Positions 49,313-57,396 of a DNA stretch of 64,000 nt are shown here, one piece after another. This DNA is from Labilithrix sp. (GTDB lineage: Bacteria; Myxococcota_A; Polyangia; Polyangiales; Polyangiaceae), in NCBI GenBank assembly GCA_019637105.1, contig JAHBWF010000019.1:1-64000 (forward strand). Direction: 5' to 3'. The notes beneath the pieces are model-generated. The model did not search any database. It worked only from the letters and a program-made list of their open reading frames with translations, and was not told the DNA's origin. A program made the translations under genes and the position numbers. Within the stretch, counting starts at the first letter, position 1; every line of letters starts with the position of its first letter.

Positions 49313-50683
49313 TCAGCGCGGAGACGGGAGCACCCACGGCGTGCCGCCGAGGCGGATCGGCTCGGCGGCGAGGTCGACCGTCGGATCGATCAGGCGCGCC
49401 GGCGGCCGCCCGTTCAGCGTGACGACCACGTCCGCGGTCACGCGCGGGCGCGGCTCGCCGCGCTGCTCCGCGTCGTCCGCGATCATCCGGGCGAACGCGC
49501 GGATCATGTCGGGCTGCGTCGACATCATCTTCACCTGGAACGGCGTGAGGAACGCGCGCGCGCGGACCTCCCGCGAGGCGCCCGTCCGCGGATCGGTCGC
49601 CGTGAGCTCCGCCGAGCCGGCCTTCTCGATCAGCATCACGCGCCAGGAGAAGCGGTAGCCGTCCTCCGTCCAGAGGACGTCGCCGGGGTACAGGTGGCTC
49701 CGCAGCGGGAACAGCACGTGGAAGGCCGCCCACGCGAGCGCGAGCGCCAGCGGACGTCGCGACGCCGCGCGCCGCGCGGGCGCGTCGCGCGGGCCGATCC
49801 ACCGCTCCGGGAGGACGCGCCGCGGCCACGACGGGTCGAAGAAGACGAGCGTGAGCGCGATCATCACCCACGGGAACATCCCGATCTGGAAGAGGCGCGC
49901 CGTCACGACGTGGAAGCCGACGACGCAGGCGTACGCGAAGGGCCGCGTACGGCGCGCGGTGAGGAGGAACGCGACCGACAGATCGAACGCCGCCCCGAGC
50001 CAGCTCATCACGTACGCGGTCTCAGGCCATCGCAGGACGCCGCCGAGCAGCGGGAAGTCGCCGTTCGCCGCGAGCCAGATCTGGAGCGGCATCGCCCGGA
50101 GGAGCCAGTCGGTCTGGAGCTTCCCGACGCCGCCGTAGAAGTAGACCAGCCCGATCTGGAAGCGCACCAGCCACAGCACCCACGCGGGCACGGTCGCGGC
50201 CGCGCCCGCGCGGGCGCGATCGAGCGAGAGCGCCGCCCCGAGCGGCAGCACCGCCGCCAGCGCGAGCAGGAGGCTCACCAGGTGGTAGTGGTTCAGGTAG
50301 TTCGACTTGTCGCACGCGTGCGCGTACGTGAAGAGCAGGCACGCGACGGCCGCGCTCGCGCGCGTCCGGAAGCCGGCGGCGAGGCTCGCCGCCGCGAGCG
50401 CGAGCGCCGCGTAGACGACGTACATCCCCTGCCCCGGCAGCGGCCTCACGAGCTCGAGGCCCTCGTAGGCGAAGAAGTGCGTCGGCACGACGAACGCGTC
50501 GTAAATCCCGCCCTTCGCCCAGTGACGGACGACCGCCGCGACGACGAGCGCCCCGAGCAGGAACCGAAACGCTCCGAGCGACGCGGCGTCGACCGGCGCG
50601 AGCGCGCGCGCCTGGACGCGCTCGGCCCACGCCGCGGCGCCGTCGAGGATGGGCGGCGACGACGAGGACGTCGCCGCCGCCAT
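49313..50683 (-). CDS. HTTM / vitamin K-dependent gamma-carboxylase-like membrane protein
   Basis: This 456-residue protein starts at ATG 50683, overlapping the previous stop by one base. About eight transmembrane helices occupy residues 35-300, with the HTTM signatures 'VVPTHFFAYEGLELVRPLPG', 'CDKSNYLNHYHLVSLLLALA' and 'FQIGLVYFYGGVGKLQTDWL'. A soluble beta-rich C-terminal region follows (about 340-456, 'GDVLWTEDGYRFSWRVML'). The family includes the vertebrate gamma-glutamyl carboxylase; bacterial members have unknown substrates. It ends an imelysin-DUF1111-imelysin operon where, from memory, a DUF1513 protein usually sits. It could modify or help assemble the exported iron proteins. Confidence 0.88.
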   Translation of the reverse strand: MAAATSSSSPPILDGAAAWAERVQARALAPVDAASLGAFRFLLGALVVAAVVRHWAKGGIYDAFVVPTHFFAYEGLELVRPLPGQGMYVVYAALALAAASLAAGFRTRASAAVACLLFTYAHACDKSNYLNHYHLVSLLLALAAVLPLGAALSLDRARAGAAATVPAWVLWLVRFQIGLVYFYGGVGKLQTDWLLRAMPLQIWLAANGDFPLLGGVLRWPETAYVMSWLGAAFDLSVAFLLTARRTRPFAYACVVGFHVVTARLFQIGMFPWVMIALTLVFFDPSWPRRVLPERWIGPRDAPARRAASRRPLALALAWAAFHVLFPLRSHLYPGDVLWTEDGYRFSWRVMLIEKAGSAELTATDPRTGASREVRARAFLTPFQVKMMSTQPDMIRAFARMIADDAEQRGEPRPRVTADVVVTLNGRPPARLIDPTVDLAAEPIRLGGTPWVLPSPR

Positions 50684-51816
50684 CAGTCGCCGTCCGTCAC
50701 GTTGAAGCCGACGCTCGTGCCGAGCGCGCCGGCGACCTCGGTCGCGAGGCAGCGCTTCACCTCGCGGACGGCCGCGTGCGCCGCGACGACCGGGTCGCGG
50801 CGCTCCACGACCGCGGTGCGGAGCGGTCCCGGGATGGCGCGGACGCCCTCCTTGGCCTTCTCGAGGTCGGAGCGCATCCGCGCGTCGGCGCTCGGGCTGC
50901 GCTCCGCGACGGCGTCGGAGAGCGGCAGGCCCGAGGCGTCGCCGCGGCGGCCGAAGTACACCATCTCGATCCCGTCGAGGACGGCGAGGAGGTCGTCGAC
51001 GGACGCGTCGCTCCGCGGCGACTCGATGAGCTCGGGCACCGCCACCGACGGGGTCTTGTCGAGCCCGAGCGGCTTGGCGAGGCGCACCGCGATGAGGATC
51101 TCCGCGGCGTTGATGAGCGCGTTGACGACGGCGTCGACGCCTTGGCGCTCCGACGTGTAGACGGCGCTGCCGCGTCCGGCGCGCGAGAGCTCGGCGCCGT
51201 GGTCGGTCGGAGGCTCTCTCCAGGCCGCGAGCACGACGTCGATCTTCGCGCGGAGGTCCGCGGCGACCAGCGCGGCGAGGACGCCGCGGCAGCCGCCCTC
51301 GGCCTGGAAGCTCGCGAGCATCGCGGCGTCGTCCCGCGCCGGATCGAAGAGGAGCGTCTCGAGCGCGCCGAAGCCGCGCTGGTTGGCGCCGAGCCTCGCG
51401 ATCTCCTGCGCCTCGAGCGGCGTCGAGGCGGCGGCGAGCGCCTCGACCTTGGCGATGTCGGCCGCGGTGTCGATGATCCCGCCCGTCAGCGCGAGATCGT
51501 CGGCGGGGCCGAAGAGGAACGCGTCGGTCGTCTTCCAGGAGTACCGCGCCTTCTTCCACGCGGCCCGCGCCGCGCCGAGCGCCTCGGCCGAAGGAGCGTC
51601 GCGGAGCGCGACGGTCGCCGCGTCGAGCGCCTCCGCGTCGGCCGCCGCCGCGGCGTACGCCGGGACGATCACCACCGCGGAGAGGTCCGCGAGGATCTTC
51701 CCGCGGTCCGGCGGCTCCGTGCCCTCGCGGCGGCAGGCGGCGACCGCGCCGAGCCCGACCACGCCGAGCGCCGAGAAGAACAAGAGGGCGTCGCGGCGCC
51801 CGATCGTGAGACTCAT
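50683..51816 (-). CDS. Imelysin-family (M75-like) lipoprotein, second paralogue
   Basis: This 377-residue protein starts at ATG 51816, one base inside the DUF1111 stop. The N-terminus GRRDALLFF followed by a hydrophobic run and Cys28 (GAVAAC) looks like a twin-arginine lipoprotein signal. The two-helix-bundle imelysin pattern includes 'AWKKARYSWKTTDAFLFGPA' and 'NQRGFGALETLLFD'. Where the other imelysin has GxHxxE, this one has GxGxxE, so the histidine is missing. Imelysins are periplasmic or surface iron-associated proteins, not peptidases in practice. The gene is translationally coupled on both sides. Confidence 0.86.
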   Translation of the reverse strand: MSLTIGRRDALLFFSALGVVGLGAVAACRREGTEPPDRGKILADLSAVVIVPAYAAAAADAEALDAATVALRDAPSAEALGAARAAWKKARYSWKTTDAFLFGPADDLALTGGIIDTAADIAKVEALAAASTPLEAQEIARLGANQRGFGALETLLFDPARDDAAMLASFQAEGGCRGVLAALVAADLRAKIDVVLAAWREPPTDHGAELSRAGRGSAVYTSERQGVDAVVNALINAAEILIAVRLAKPLGLDKTPSVAVPELIESPRSDASVDDLLAVLDGIEMVYFGRRGDASGLPLSDAVAERSPSADARMRSDLEKAKEGVRAIPGPLRTAVVERRDPVVAAHAAVREVKRCLATEVAGALGTSVGFNVTDGD

Positions 51817-53261
51817 CAGAGCGACTCCAGGAACGTGACGAGCGCGTCGCGATCCGCCTTCGGCATCGCGATGAAGGCCTCGCGCGAACGCGCGGCCTCG
51901 CCGCCGTGCCAGAGGATCGCCTCCGCGAAGCCCCGCGCGCGGCCGTCGTGCAAGAAGTACGTGTGGCGGTTCACCGTCTTGACGAGACCGATACCCCAGA
52001 GCGGGGCGGTGCGCCACTCGACGCCGCTCGCCTCGAAGTCGGGGCGTCCGTCCGCGAGGTCCGGCCCCATGTCGTGGAGCAAGAGATCGGTGAACGGGTG
52101 GATGACCTGGTTCGCCAGCTCCGGGAGCTCGGCGTCCGCGCCCGTGCGGAAGGTGGGGACGTGGCACCCCGAGCAGCGCGCTGCCTCGAAGAGCTGCCGG
52201 CCGCGCCGCACGTCTCGGCTCTCGACGTCGCGGCGGCCGGGCACGGCGAGCGTCTGCATGTAGAAGTTGACCTGCGCGAACAGGACGTCGCGGAGCTGCG
52301 GGGTCGCGCCCGTCGGCGCCTCGCGGCACGCCTCTTGGGTCGCGGTGCAGGACTCGTCCGGGAACATCGCGGAGGTGATCCCCATGTCGCCCACGAACGC
52401 CGCGGCGTTCTGCTGCCGGAGGCTCGGCTGGTTCGCCTTCCATCCGAAGCGCCCGAGGACCGTGCTCCGGCGCTCCACGTCCCAGACGCGGTTCGGCCGG
52501 CCGGAGATACCGTCGCCGTCGCGGTCGTCCGGGTCGGCGTTCGCGAGGAGCGCCTCCTCGGGGATCGCCTCGAGGAGCCCGAGGCCGATGACGAACGGCG
52601 CGGTCCGCGGCGAGAGCATCACGTCCGACGCGAGCGGCCCGTAGCCGAGGTCCTCGATCCGGTACGACGGCCGGCGGAGCGAGTACGTCGTGCCGTCGGC
52701 GTACGCGCCGGTCTCCTCGACGTAGGTGATGCGCGTCGTCCCCTCGTAGGGGACGCCGAGGATGCCGTTCTCCTGGAGCTGCTCGCCGTAGACCGGATGG
52801 GGCATCGGCCCGCCGTCGTCCGCCCGCCCGGGCACGCTGAGGCGCACGAGCATCGAGAGCAGCGCCTCGTCGGGCTCCTCCGGCGGACGCCCGCGCCCGT
52901 CCTTGAAGTGACACCCGGAGCAGCTCGTGGCGTTGAAGAGCGGCCCGAGACCGTCGAAGTCGGCGACGGACGCGGGCGCCGTCACCCAGCCGCGGTTGAA
53001 GACGGCGTTGCCGAGGAAGAAGTCGTCGCGCCGCTCACCGTGCAGGTTCGCCAGCGGACGCGCGAACGCGTCGCGCGTCCGGTCGAACACGGTCCCGGCG
53101 CCGCCCGATCGGGCGTCGTCGACGGGGAGGACCTCGGTGTCGGGCTCGCCGCACGCCGCCGCGACGGCGGCGGCGTGGACGAGGAGAGCGAGCGCGGAGG
53201 CCCTCGAGCGGAGCCCTCGCTTGCCCGACCCGAGCCCCCTCGCGCTCTCCCGATCGCTCAC
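51816..53261 (-). CDS. Di-haem thiol-oxidoreductase-like protein (DUF1111)
   Basis: From GTG 53261 the protein has 481 residues. A signal ends at VAAAC, probably a lipobox. Two CxxCH haem sites are present, C114-SGC-H118 and C363-SGC-H367. DUF1111 landmarks include 'RDDFFLGNAVFNRGWV', 'GDGISGRPNRVWD' (a calcium-like Asp loop), 'GRFGWKANQPSLRQQNAAAF' and 'LLLHDMGPDLADGRPD'. It is an exported c-type cytochrome, related in form to MauG/CcpA. It may oxidise iron or cysteine for the imelysins. The GTG at 53291 was rejected because it adds an acidic leader. It lies 45 bp after the first imelysin gene. Confidence 0.9.
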   Translation of the reverse strand: MSDRESARGLGSGKRGLRSRASALALLVHAAAVAAACGEPDTEVLPVDDARSGGAGTVFDRTRDAFARPLANLHGERRDDFFLGNAVFNRGWVTAPASVADFDGLGPLFNATSCSGCHFKDGRGRPPEEPDEALLSMLVRLSVPGRADDGGPMPHPVYGEQLQENGILGVPYEGTTRITYVEETGAYADGTTYSLRRPSYRIEDLGYGPLASDVMLSPRTAPFVIGLGLLEAIPEEALLANADPDDRDGDGISGRPNRVWDVERRSTVLGRFGWKANQPSLRQQNAAAFVGDMGITSAMFPDESCTATQEACREAPTGATPQLRDVLFAQVNFYMQTLAVPGRRDVESRDVRRGRQLFEAARCSGCHVPTFRTGADAELPELANQVIHPFTDLLLHDMGPDLADGRPDFEASGVEWRTAPLWGIGLVKTVNRHTYFLHDGRARGFAEAILWHGGEAARSREAFIAMPKADRDALVTFLESL

Positions 53262-53306
53262 GTCGCGCTCCTCCGCGTCCTCCGATAGCACACCGAGGCG
53301 CGTCGG

Positions 53307-54521
53307 TCAGAGCTCCTCGCTCGGCTCCTCGAGCTTGAACTCGACGCCGAGCTTCTGGCCGATCTCGATGATCGTCGGCGCGGTCGCCCTGATGGCCTGG
53401 ATCGCCTTGAGCACGTTGTCCCGCTCCGGCGTCCCGTCGGCCGCCGCGATCGCGTAGTCGAACGGCACCGACTGCAGCGCGTTCACCGCGGCGAGCGCGG
53501 CGTCGAGCTCGCTCTTCATCTTCGCGTCGAGCTCGGGATCGACGGCCTGGACGAGGACGTCGATCCCGGGGCCGGACGTCGAGCCGTACTTGCCGAGGTA
53601 GACGTTCTGGATGCCGACGAAGTTGCCGAGGATGTCGGCGTTGGTCGTGTCGCTGAAGCAGGAGTGCTCGTCCTCCTGACCGCGGTTCTTGTAGGCCACG
53701 GTCATGCGCTCGCCGGAGAGCTCGGCGTTCGCCATCGAGCCCATGCCCGTGAGCATCTTCGTCACCGCGTCCTTCGGGTCCGCCACGAACGTCTTGGCGT
53801 AGTTGTCCTTGCCGGGCTCCCACGCGGTCGTGACCTCCTCGAGGTCCTCGACGAGGATCTCGGCGACGAGCTTCAGGTACTGACCGCGGCGCTCCTGGTT
53901 CTCCGCGGTGCCGCCGGTGGTGAGGTAGTCGGTGAACGAACGCTGGCCGGCGGTCTTCGGCGTCGGGTCCTCGTCGTCCTGGCCCCAGAGGAGGAACTCG
54001 ATCGCGTGGAAGCCCGTCGAGATGTTCTTCTCGCCGCCCTTCTCGTTCTCGCCGCGGATGACGTCCTTGTTCAGCTCGGGGAAGAGGTCCGGGCGGTTGA
54101 TGATGCCGGCGGTCGCGTCGTCACGCGTGTAGTCGATGAAGTTCTCGTCGAGCGGCCACGCGTTGATCGCCCCTTCGGGTCCCGTCTCCTCGTCGTCGAT
54201 CGGGCCGCCGTAGAAGCGGTAGACCTCGCTCGGTCCGTACGGGAGGCGCGCCGCGACCCACGCGTCCTTGGCGGCCTGCTGCGTGGCCGCCGAGGGGGCC
54301 GCGACGAACGCGTCGATCGCCGTCTGGAGCGCGCGAGCCTTGTCGAGGCACTCGGCGTAGTTCGTGTGGACGTTCTTCGCGTATTGCTCCGCGACCTGCG
54401 GAGCGCCCGCGAGCGGATCGGTCTGCGAGCCGTTGGATCCGTCGGAGTCGTCGCCGCACGCGGCGACGAGGGCGAAGAGGACCGAGGCGGTAAGCGACGA
54501 ACGGAGAAGAATGCGCGACAT
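53307..54521 (-). CDS. Imelysin / iron-regulated lipoprotein (IrpA type)
   Basis: This 404-residue lipoprotein (lipobox ALVAAC, Cys22) has the imelysin motif G170-F-H172-A-I-E175 (GxHxxE) within 'STGFHAIEFLLWGQDDED'. Family landmarks 'YGPSEVYRFYGGPIDDEETG' and 'NAWPLDENFIDYT' are also present. IrpA-type proteins are strongly induced by iron starvation in cyanobacteria and take part in iron acquisition. It heads a four-gene minus-strand operon; a Fur-like site lies 37 bp upstream, with a good ribosome site (AAAGGAG) between. Together with DUF1111 and the second imelysin it forms the usual iron cluster. Confidence 0.94.
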   Translation of the reverse strand: MSRILLRSSLTASVLFALVAACGDDSDGSNGSQTDPLAGAPQVAEQYAKNVHTNYAECLDKARALQTAIDAFVAAPSAATQQAAKDAWVAARLPYGPSEVYRFYGGPIDDEETGPEGAINAWPLDENFIDYTRDDATAGIINRPDLFPELNKDVIRGENEKGGEKNISTGFHAIEFLLWGQDDEDPTPKTAGQRSFTDYLTTGGTAENQERRGQYLKLVAEILVEDLEEVTTAWEPGKDNYAKTFVADPKDAVTKMLTGMGSMANAELSGERMTVAYKNRGQEDEHSCFSDTTNADILGNFVGIQNVYLGKYGSTSGPGIDVLVQAVDPELDAKMKSELDAALAAVNALQSVPFDYAIAAADGTPERDNVLKAIQAIRATAPTIIEIGQKLGVEFKLEEPSEEL

Positions 54522-54557
54522 ACGGGGCTCCTTTGAGGGTGCGTGGCCTATAGCACA

Positions 54558-54572
54558 TGAAAGTCATTTTCA
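54558..54572. promoter_or_regulatory. Fur-like box, imelysin operon
   Basis: TGAAAGTCATTTTCA (plus strand) reads TGAAAATGACTTTCA toward the imelysin gene, a palindromic 15-mer of the 7-1-7 Fur type (TGAnAATnATTnTCA). Its end is 37 bp from the imelysin ATG. It stands out as the AT-rich patch in this region. Confidence 0.72.
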
Positions 54573-54617
54573 AATCATCCAGGAGGGCGCCGGCCGGACG
54601 CGGCTCGGCGCCCGACG

Positions 54618-55016
54618 TCACGACGCGCGCGCGGTCGCCCCGGCGGAGGCGACGATCTTGTCGACGAGCTGGCGCTCGACCCAGTGGACCTGCGCGACGC
54701 TCGGCAGCCTCACGCCGTGCTCGGCCTCGAGGATCCCGACGAGGCCCTCGTAGGTCTGCGAGCGCGCCTTCCAGCCGTGCGAAGGAAACGCCTCGTAGGC
54801 GCCGCCGGTGAGGCGCGACGGCGTCAGGATCGAGATCTTCGCCTCCGCGTGCCAGAGCTGCACGTGCCAGAGGCCGCGCTGGACGAAGCACTCGAAGGCG
54901 CGCCCCGTCGAGACGCGGACCTCCCAGGCGCCGAGGCGAAGCGTGGCCTCGCGATCGCGCGGATCGTGGGGCGGCGGGGGCGAAACGACAGGCTGAGGAA
55001 GCGGATCGGGCGTCAT
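54618..55016 (-). CDS. Hypothetical protein in iron regulon
   Basis: This 132-residue protein from ATG 55016 has a Pro-rich N-terminus, then a compact domain with many aromatic residues ('FECFVQRGLWHVQLWHAEAK', then 'YEAFPSHGWKARSQTYEGLV'). No signal or membrane segment. Not recognised. The perfect Fur-like palindrome lies 29 bp upstream and is shared with the divergent Cys protein, so it should be iron-repressed. It is followed by the imelysin operon on the same strand and could be cotranscribed, although that operon has its own operator. Confidence 0.7.
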   Translation of the reverse strand: MTPDPLPQPVVSPPPPHDPRDREATLRLGAWEVRVSTGRAFECFVQRGLWHVQLWHAEAKISILTPSRLTGGAYEAFPSHGWKARSQTYEGLVGILEAEHGVRLPSVAQVHWVERQLVDKIVASAGATARAS

Positions 55017-55044
55017 GGCTTGACAGGACCTCCGCCCTCTGTCT

Positions 55045-55065
55045 TATTGAAAACGATTTTCAATA
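55045..55065. promoter_or_regulatory. Fur-like box, divergent haem genes
   Basis: Perfect 9-bp arms (55045-55053 and 55057-55065) around a CGA centre; core TTGAAAACGATTTTCAA. It agrees with 12 of 14 fixed positions of the 7-1-7 Fur consensus. It sits between the start codons at 55016 (minus) and 55088 (plus), suited to control both. Confidence 0.82.
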
Positions 55066-55087
55066 TCAAGAAGGGAGCGCGATCGCC

Positions 55088-55312
55088 ATGAAAGACACCT
55101 GCCATCCGCAGAGGGTGCTGCTCGCCGAGGGCCCGTTCTGCAAGGTCGAAGGCTGCGACTGCGGGACGATGCACGTCTCGCTCGGTCCGATCACGTTACG
55201 CCTGCGCGTGGACGTCGTCGAGAGCGTGTGGAGCACGCTCGGCGAGTCGCTGGTCCGCTTCGGACGAGCGACGCAGCGCGCGAGCCAGATCGAGCGGGAG
55301 CGCCTCTCGTGA
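55088..55312 (+). CDS. Small cysteine-containing protein, head of haem operon
   Basis: This 74-residue protein from ATG 55088 follows a good AAGGGAG ribosome site. Four Cys (C5, C18, C23, C25; 'GPFCKVEGCDCGTMHVSLG') and two His could bind a metal. A short beta region ('VSLGPITLRLRVDVVESVW') and helix follow. No signal peptide, so it is cytoplasmic. Its stop overlaps the HmuY-like GTG by four bases (GTGA). The position behind a Fur-like box suggests a role in iron or haem handling, e.g. a small metal-binding or regulatory protein. Confidence 0.75.
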   Translation: MKDTCHPQRVLLAEGPFCKVEGCDCGTMHVSLGPITLRLRVDVVESVWSTLGESLVRFGRATQRASQIERERLS

Positions 55313-56421
55313 TCCGACGGGCGGCGTGGCTCACGCCGCACGCCGCGACCGCTGCGCTCGCCCTCGCGCTCGCGGCGTGCGACGAGTCCGTCAAGCGTGA
55401 CGAGCCCGCCGCGCCGGCGGCCGACGCCGGGACGGATCCCAGCGCCTTCGACTCGGGCGAGGAGCTCACCTTCACCGTGCCGGACGTCGGGCGCGTGCAC
55501 GTCGCGCTCGATCCTCCGGCCGTCGTCGACGCCGCGGCCGCGTGGGACCTCGCGTTCGAGGGCTACGACGTCTTCACGAACGGCGGCGCGTCCGGCTCGG
55601 GCGCCGGCGCCGCGTTCGGGCCGCTCGAGCCGGTGGTGTTCCTCGGCGAGCAGCCCCCGGCGGTCCCGTTCCTCACGTCCGATCGCACCGGCGGCGCGTT
55701 CCTCGGCTGGTACGCGTACTCCGGCGCGCCGGCGCACGCGCTCTACAGCCGCTTCCACGTGGTCGGCGTGCGCGACGGCGATCGCCTCTTCAAGGTGCAG
55801 GTGCTCGGCTACTACGGCCAGCGCGACGGCGCCGCGATCGCCGCGCTCTATTCGCTGCGCTACGCCGAGCTCGGCGCCGGCGGCGTGGGCCCGGTGCAGG
55901 AGCTGACGCTGCTCGACGGGACGGCCGGCGGCCCCGCCGGAGCTCCGACGACGCCCAACGAGTGCCTCGATCTGATCACCGGCGCGCGCACGATGAAGAC
56001 CCCCGACGAGTCGCGCGCGTCGTCGGACTGGCACCTCTGCTTCCGGCGCGACGCGATCTCGGTGAACGGCGAGCGCGGCGGTCCTCGCGGCGTCGGCGCG
56101 GTCGATCTCGACGCCGAGGCGACGAAGGACGAGACGCTCGCCGAGGTCCAGGCGCGGACGGCGGACTCCGAGCGCGCGCGCTTCGACGCGGTGACCGCGG
56201 CGTCGTTCGAGGGCAAGACGTTCCGCGGCGATCGCATCGTCAGCGTGTTCGGCGACACGTGGATCGATCGCACGGGCTCGCCGCCGAAGCCCGCCTACGC
56301 CGCGTGGCTCGTCCAGACGTCGGGCGGAACGAAGAAGGTGCTCGTCGGCTTCGCGCGCTTCGAGAACGCGACGGCCGCGGCGCCGGGGACGGTCGTCTTG
56401 CGAGCCAAGCCGCTCCGATGA
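55309..56421 (+). CDS. HmuY-like haem-binding lipoprotein (long)
   Basis: The 370-residue reading from GTG 55309 has lipobox ALALAAC (Cys20), then an Asp/Ala linker. The core has HmuY features: 'AAWDLAFEGYDVFTNGGASG', 'GWYAYSGAPAHAL', 'LFKVQVLGYYGQRDGAAIAA' and 'YSLRYAEL'. HmuY proteins capture haem at the cell surface. The ~170 residues after the core include an extra repeat-like domain ('FRRDAISVNGERGGPRGVGA'), so the protein is longer than the ~200-residue HmuY. It is coupled to the small Cys protein and followed by a shorter HmuY-like gene. Confidence 0.84.
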   Translation: MIRRAAWLTPHAATAALALALAACDESVKRDEPAAPAADAGTDPSAFDSGEELTFTVPDVGRVHVALDPPAVVDAAAAWDLAFEGYDVFTNGGASGSGAGAAFGPLEPVVFLGEQPPAVPFLTSDRTGGAFLGWYAYSGAPAHALYSRFHVVGVRDGDRLFKVQVLGYYGQRDGAAIAALYSLRYAELGAGGVGPVQELTLLDGTAGGPAGAPTTPNECLDLITGARTMKTPDESRASSDWHLCFRRDAISVNGERGGPRGVGAVDLDAEATKDETLAEVQARTADSERARFDAVTAASFEGKTFRGDRIVSVFGDTWIDRTGSPPKPAYAAWLVQTSGGTKKVLVGFARFENATAAAPGTVVLRAKPLR

Positions 56422-56482
56422 CGCGACCGGCGACCAAGACGACGAGCGCGGCGACCGCCGAGCTCTTTCTCACGAGGAGACC

Positions 56483-57268
56483 ATGAACCGATCGACGCTC
56501 ATCATCGCTTGCCTCTCGTCCTTCCTCGCGCTCGCCGGAGCCGCGGCGTGCTCCGACGACGACTCGACCGCGGCGACGGACTCCCCCGACGCCGGCGCGG
56601 ACGCCGACGGCGGCGCGCTCCCCGGCGAGGACGGGGGCGGCGCCGACGACGGCGGCGGCGGCGGATCGTGCGAGGCCGCGCGCCAGACCGCGCTCCTCCC
56701 CGTGGACGAGGTCTCGACGGCCGAGGTGACCGTCCTGTCGGAGGAGGGCGCGACGAAGACGCTCTTCGTCGACGCGACCGCCGGCGGCGCGGCGGGCGCC
56801 GCCACCGAGCCGCGCGTCTACGTCGACCTGTCGACCGGGAGCCGCGTCGACATCTCCGACGTCGCGGCGGCGTCTTCGACGGCGTGGGACCTCGCGCTCG
56901 AGCGATCGTACGTCTTCACGAACGGCGGCGACGGAGGCCCGGGCCAGGGCGCCGCCGTGTACGTGGACAAGCCCGAGGCCGACGTCACCGCCGCCGACGC
57001 GACCGGGCTCGTCACCGAGAAGTTCTTCGACGAAGACTGCAACCAGATCCCCGACCGCAGCGGGCGCGGCTTCAAGACGACCTTCGACGACTGGTACGAC
57101 TACGACCTCTCGACGAACAAGCTTACCCCGTTCGAGGGTACGTACGTCGTCCGCGGCGGCACCGGCAAGCTCTACAAGGTTCGCATCGTCACCTACTACG
57201 CGAACCCCGACGGCAACGTGGGCGAGGTCAGCGGCCGCTTCGTCCTCCGCGTCACACCGCTCGACTGA
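56483..57268 (+). CDS. HmuY-like haem-binding lipoprotein (short)
   Basis: This 261-residue lipoprotein (lipobox GAAAC, Cys23) has a Gly/Asp-rich linker (about 24-62). The HmuY pattern is 'VDISDVAAASSTAWDLALER', then 'SYVFTNGGDGGPGQG', 'GRGFKTTFDDWYDYDLSTNK' and 'YKVRIVTYYANPDGNVGEVS'. Its start follows GAGGAG. It lies 61 bp after the longer HmuY-like gene. The two probably bind haem outside the cell and pass it to a TonB receptor encoded elsewhere. Confidence 0.85.
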   Translation: MNRSTLIIACLSSFLALAGAAACSDDDSTAATDSPDAGADADGGALPGEDGGGADDGGGGGSCEAARQTALLPVDEVSTAEVTVLSEEGATKTLFVDATAGGAAGAATEPRVYVDLSTGSRVDISDVAAASSTAWDLALERSYVFTNGGDGGPGQGAAVYVDKPEADVTAADATGLVTEKFFDEDCNQIPDRSGRGFKTTFDDWYDYDLSTNKLTPFEGTYVVRGGTGKLYKVRIVTYYANPDGNVGEVSGRFVLRVTPLD

Positions 57269-57396
57269 GTCGGGGCGCCGGCCTCGTCGCCCCCCCTCGA
57301 GGTCGACGTCCCCACGCCCCGGCCCTCTCCCGCCGCCTCCTCGCCGCTCGATGACAGCTCGCCCCGTCCACCCTCGCAGCCCGAAAGGAGCATCCC

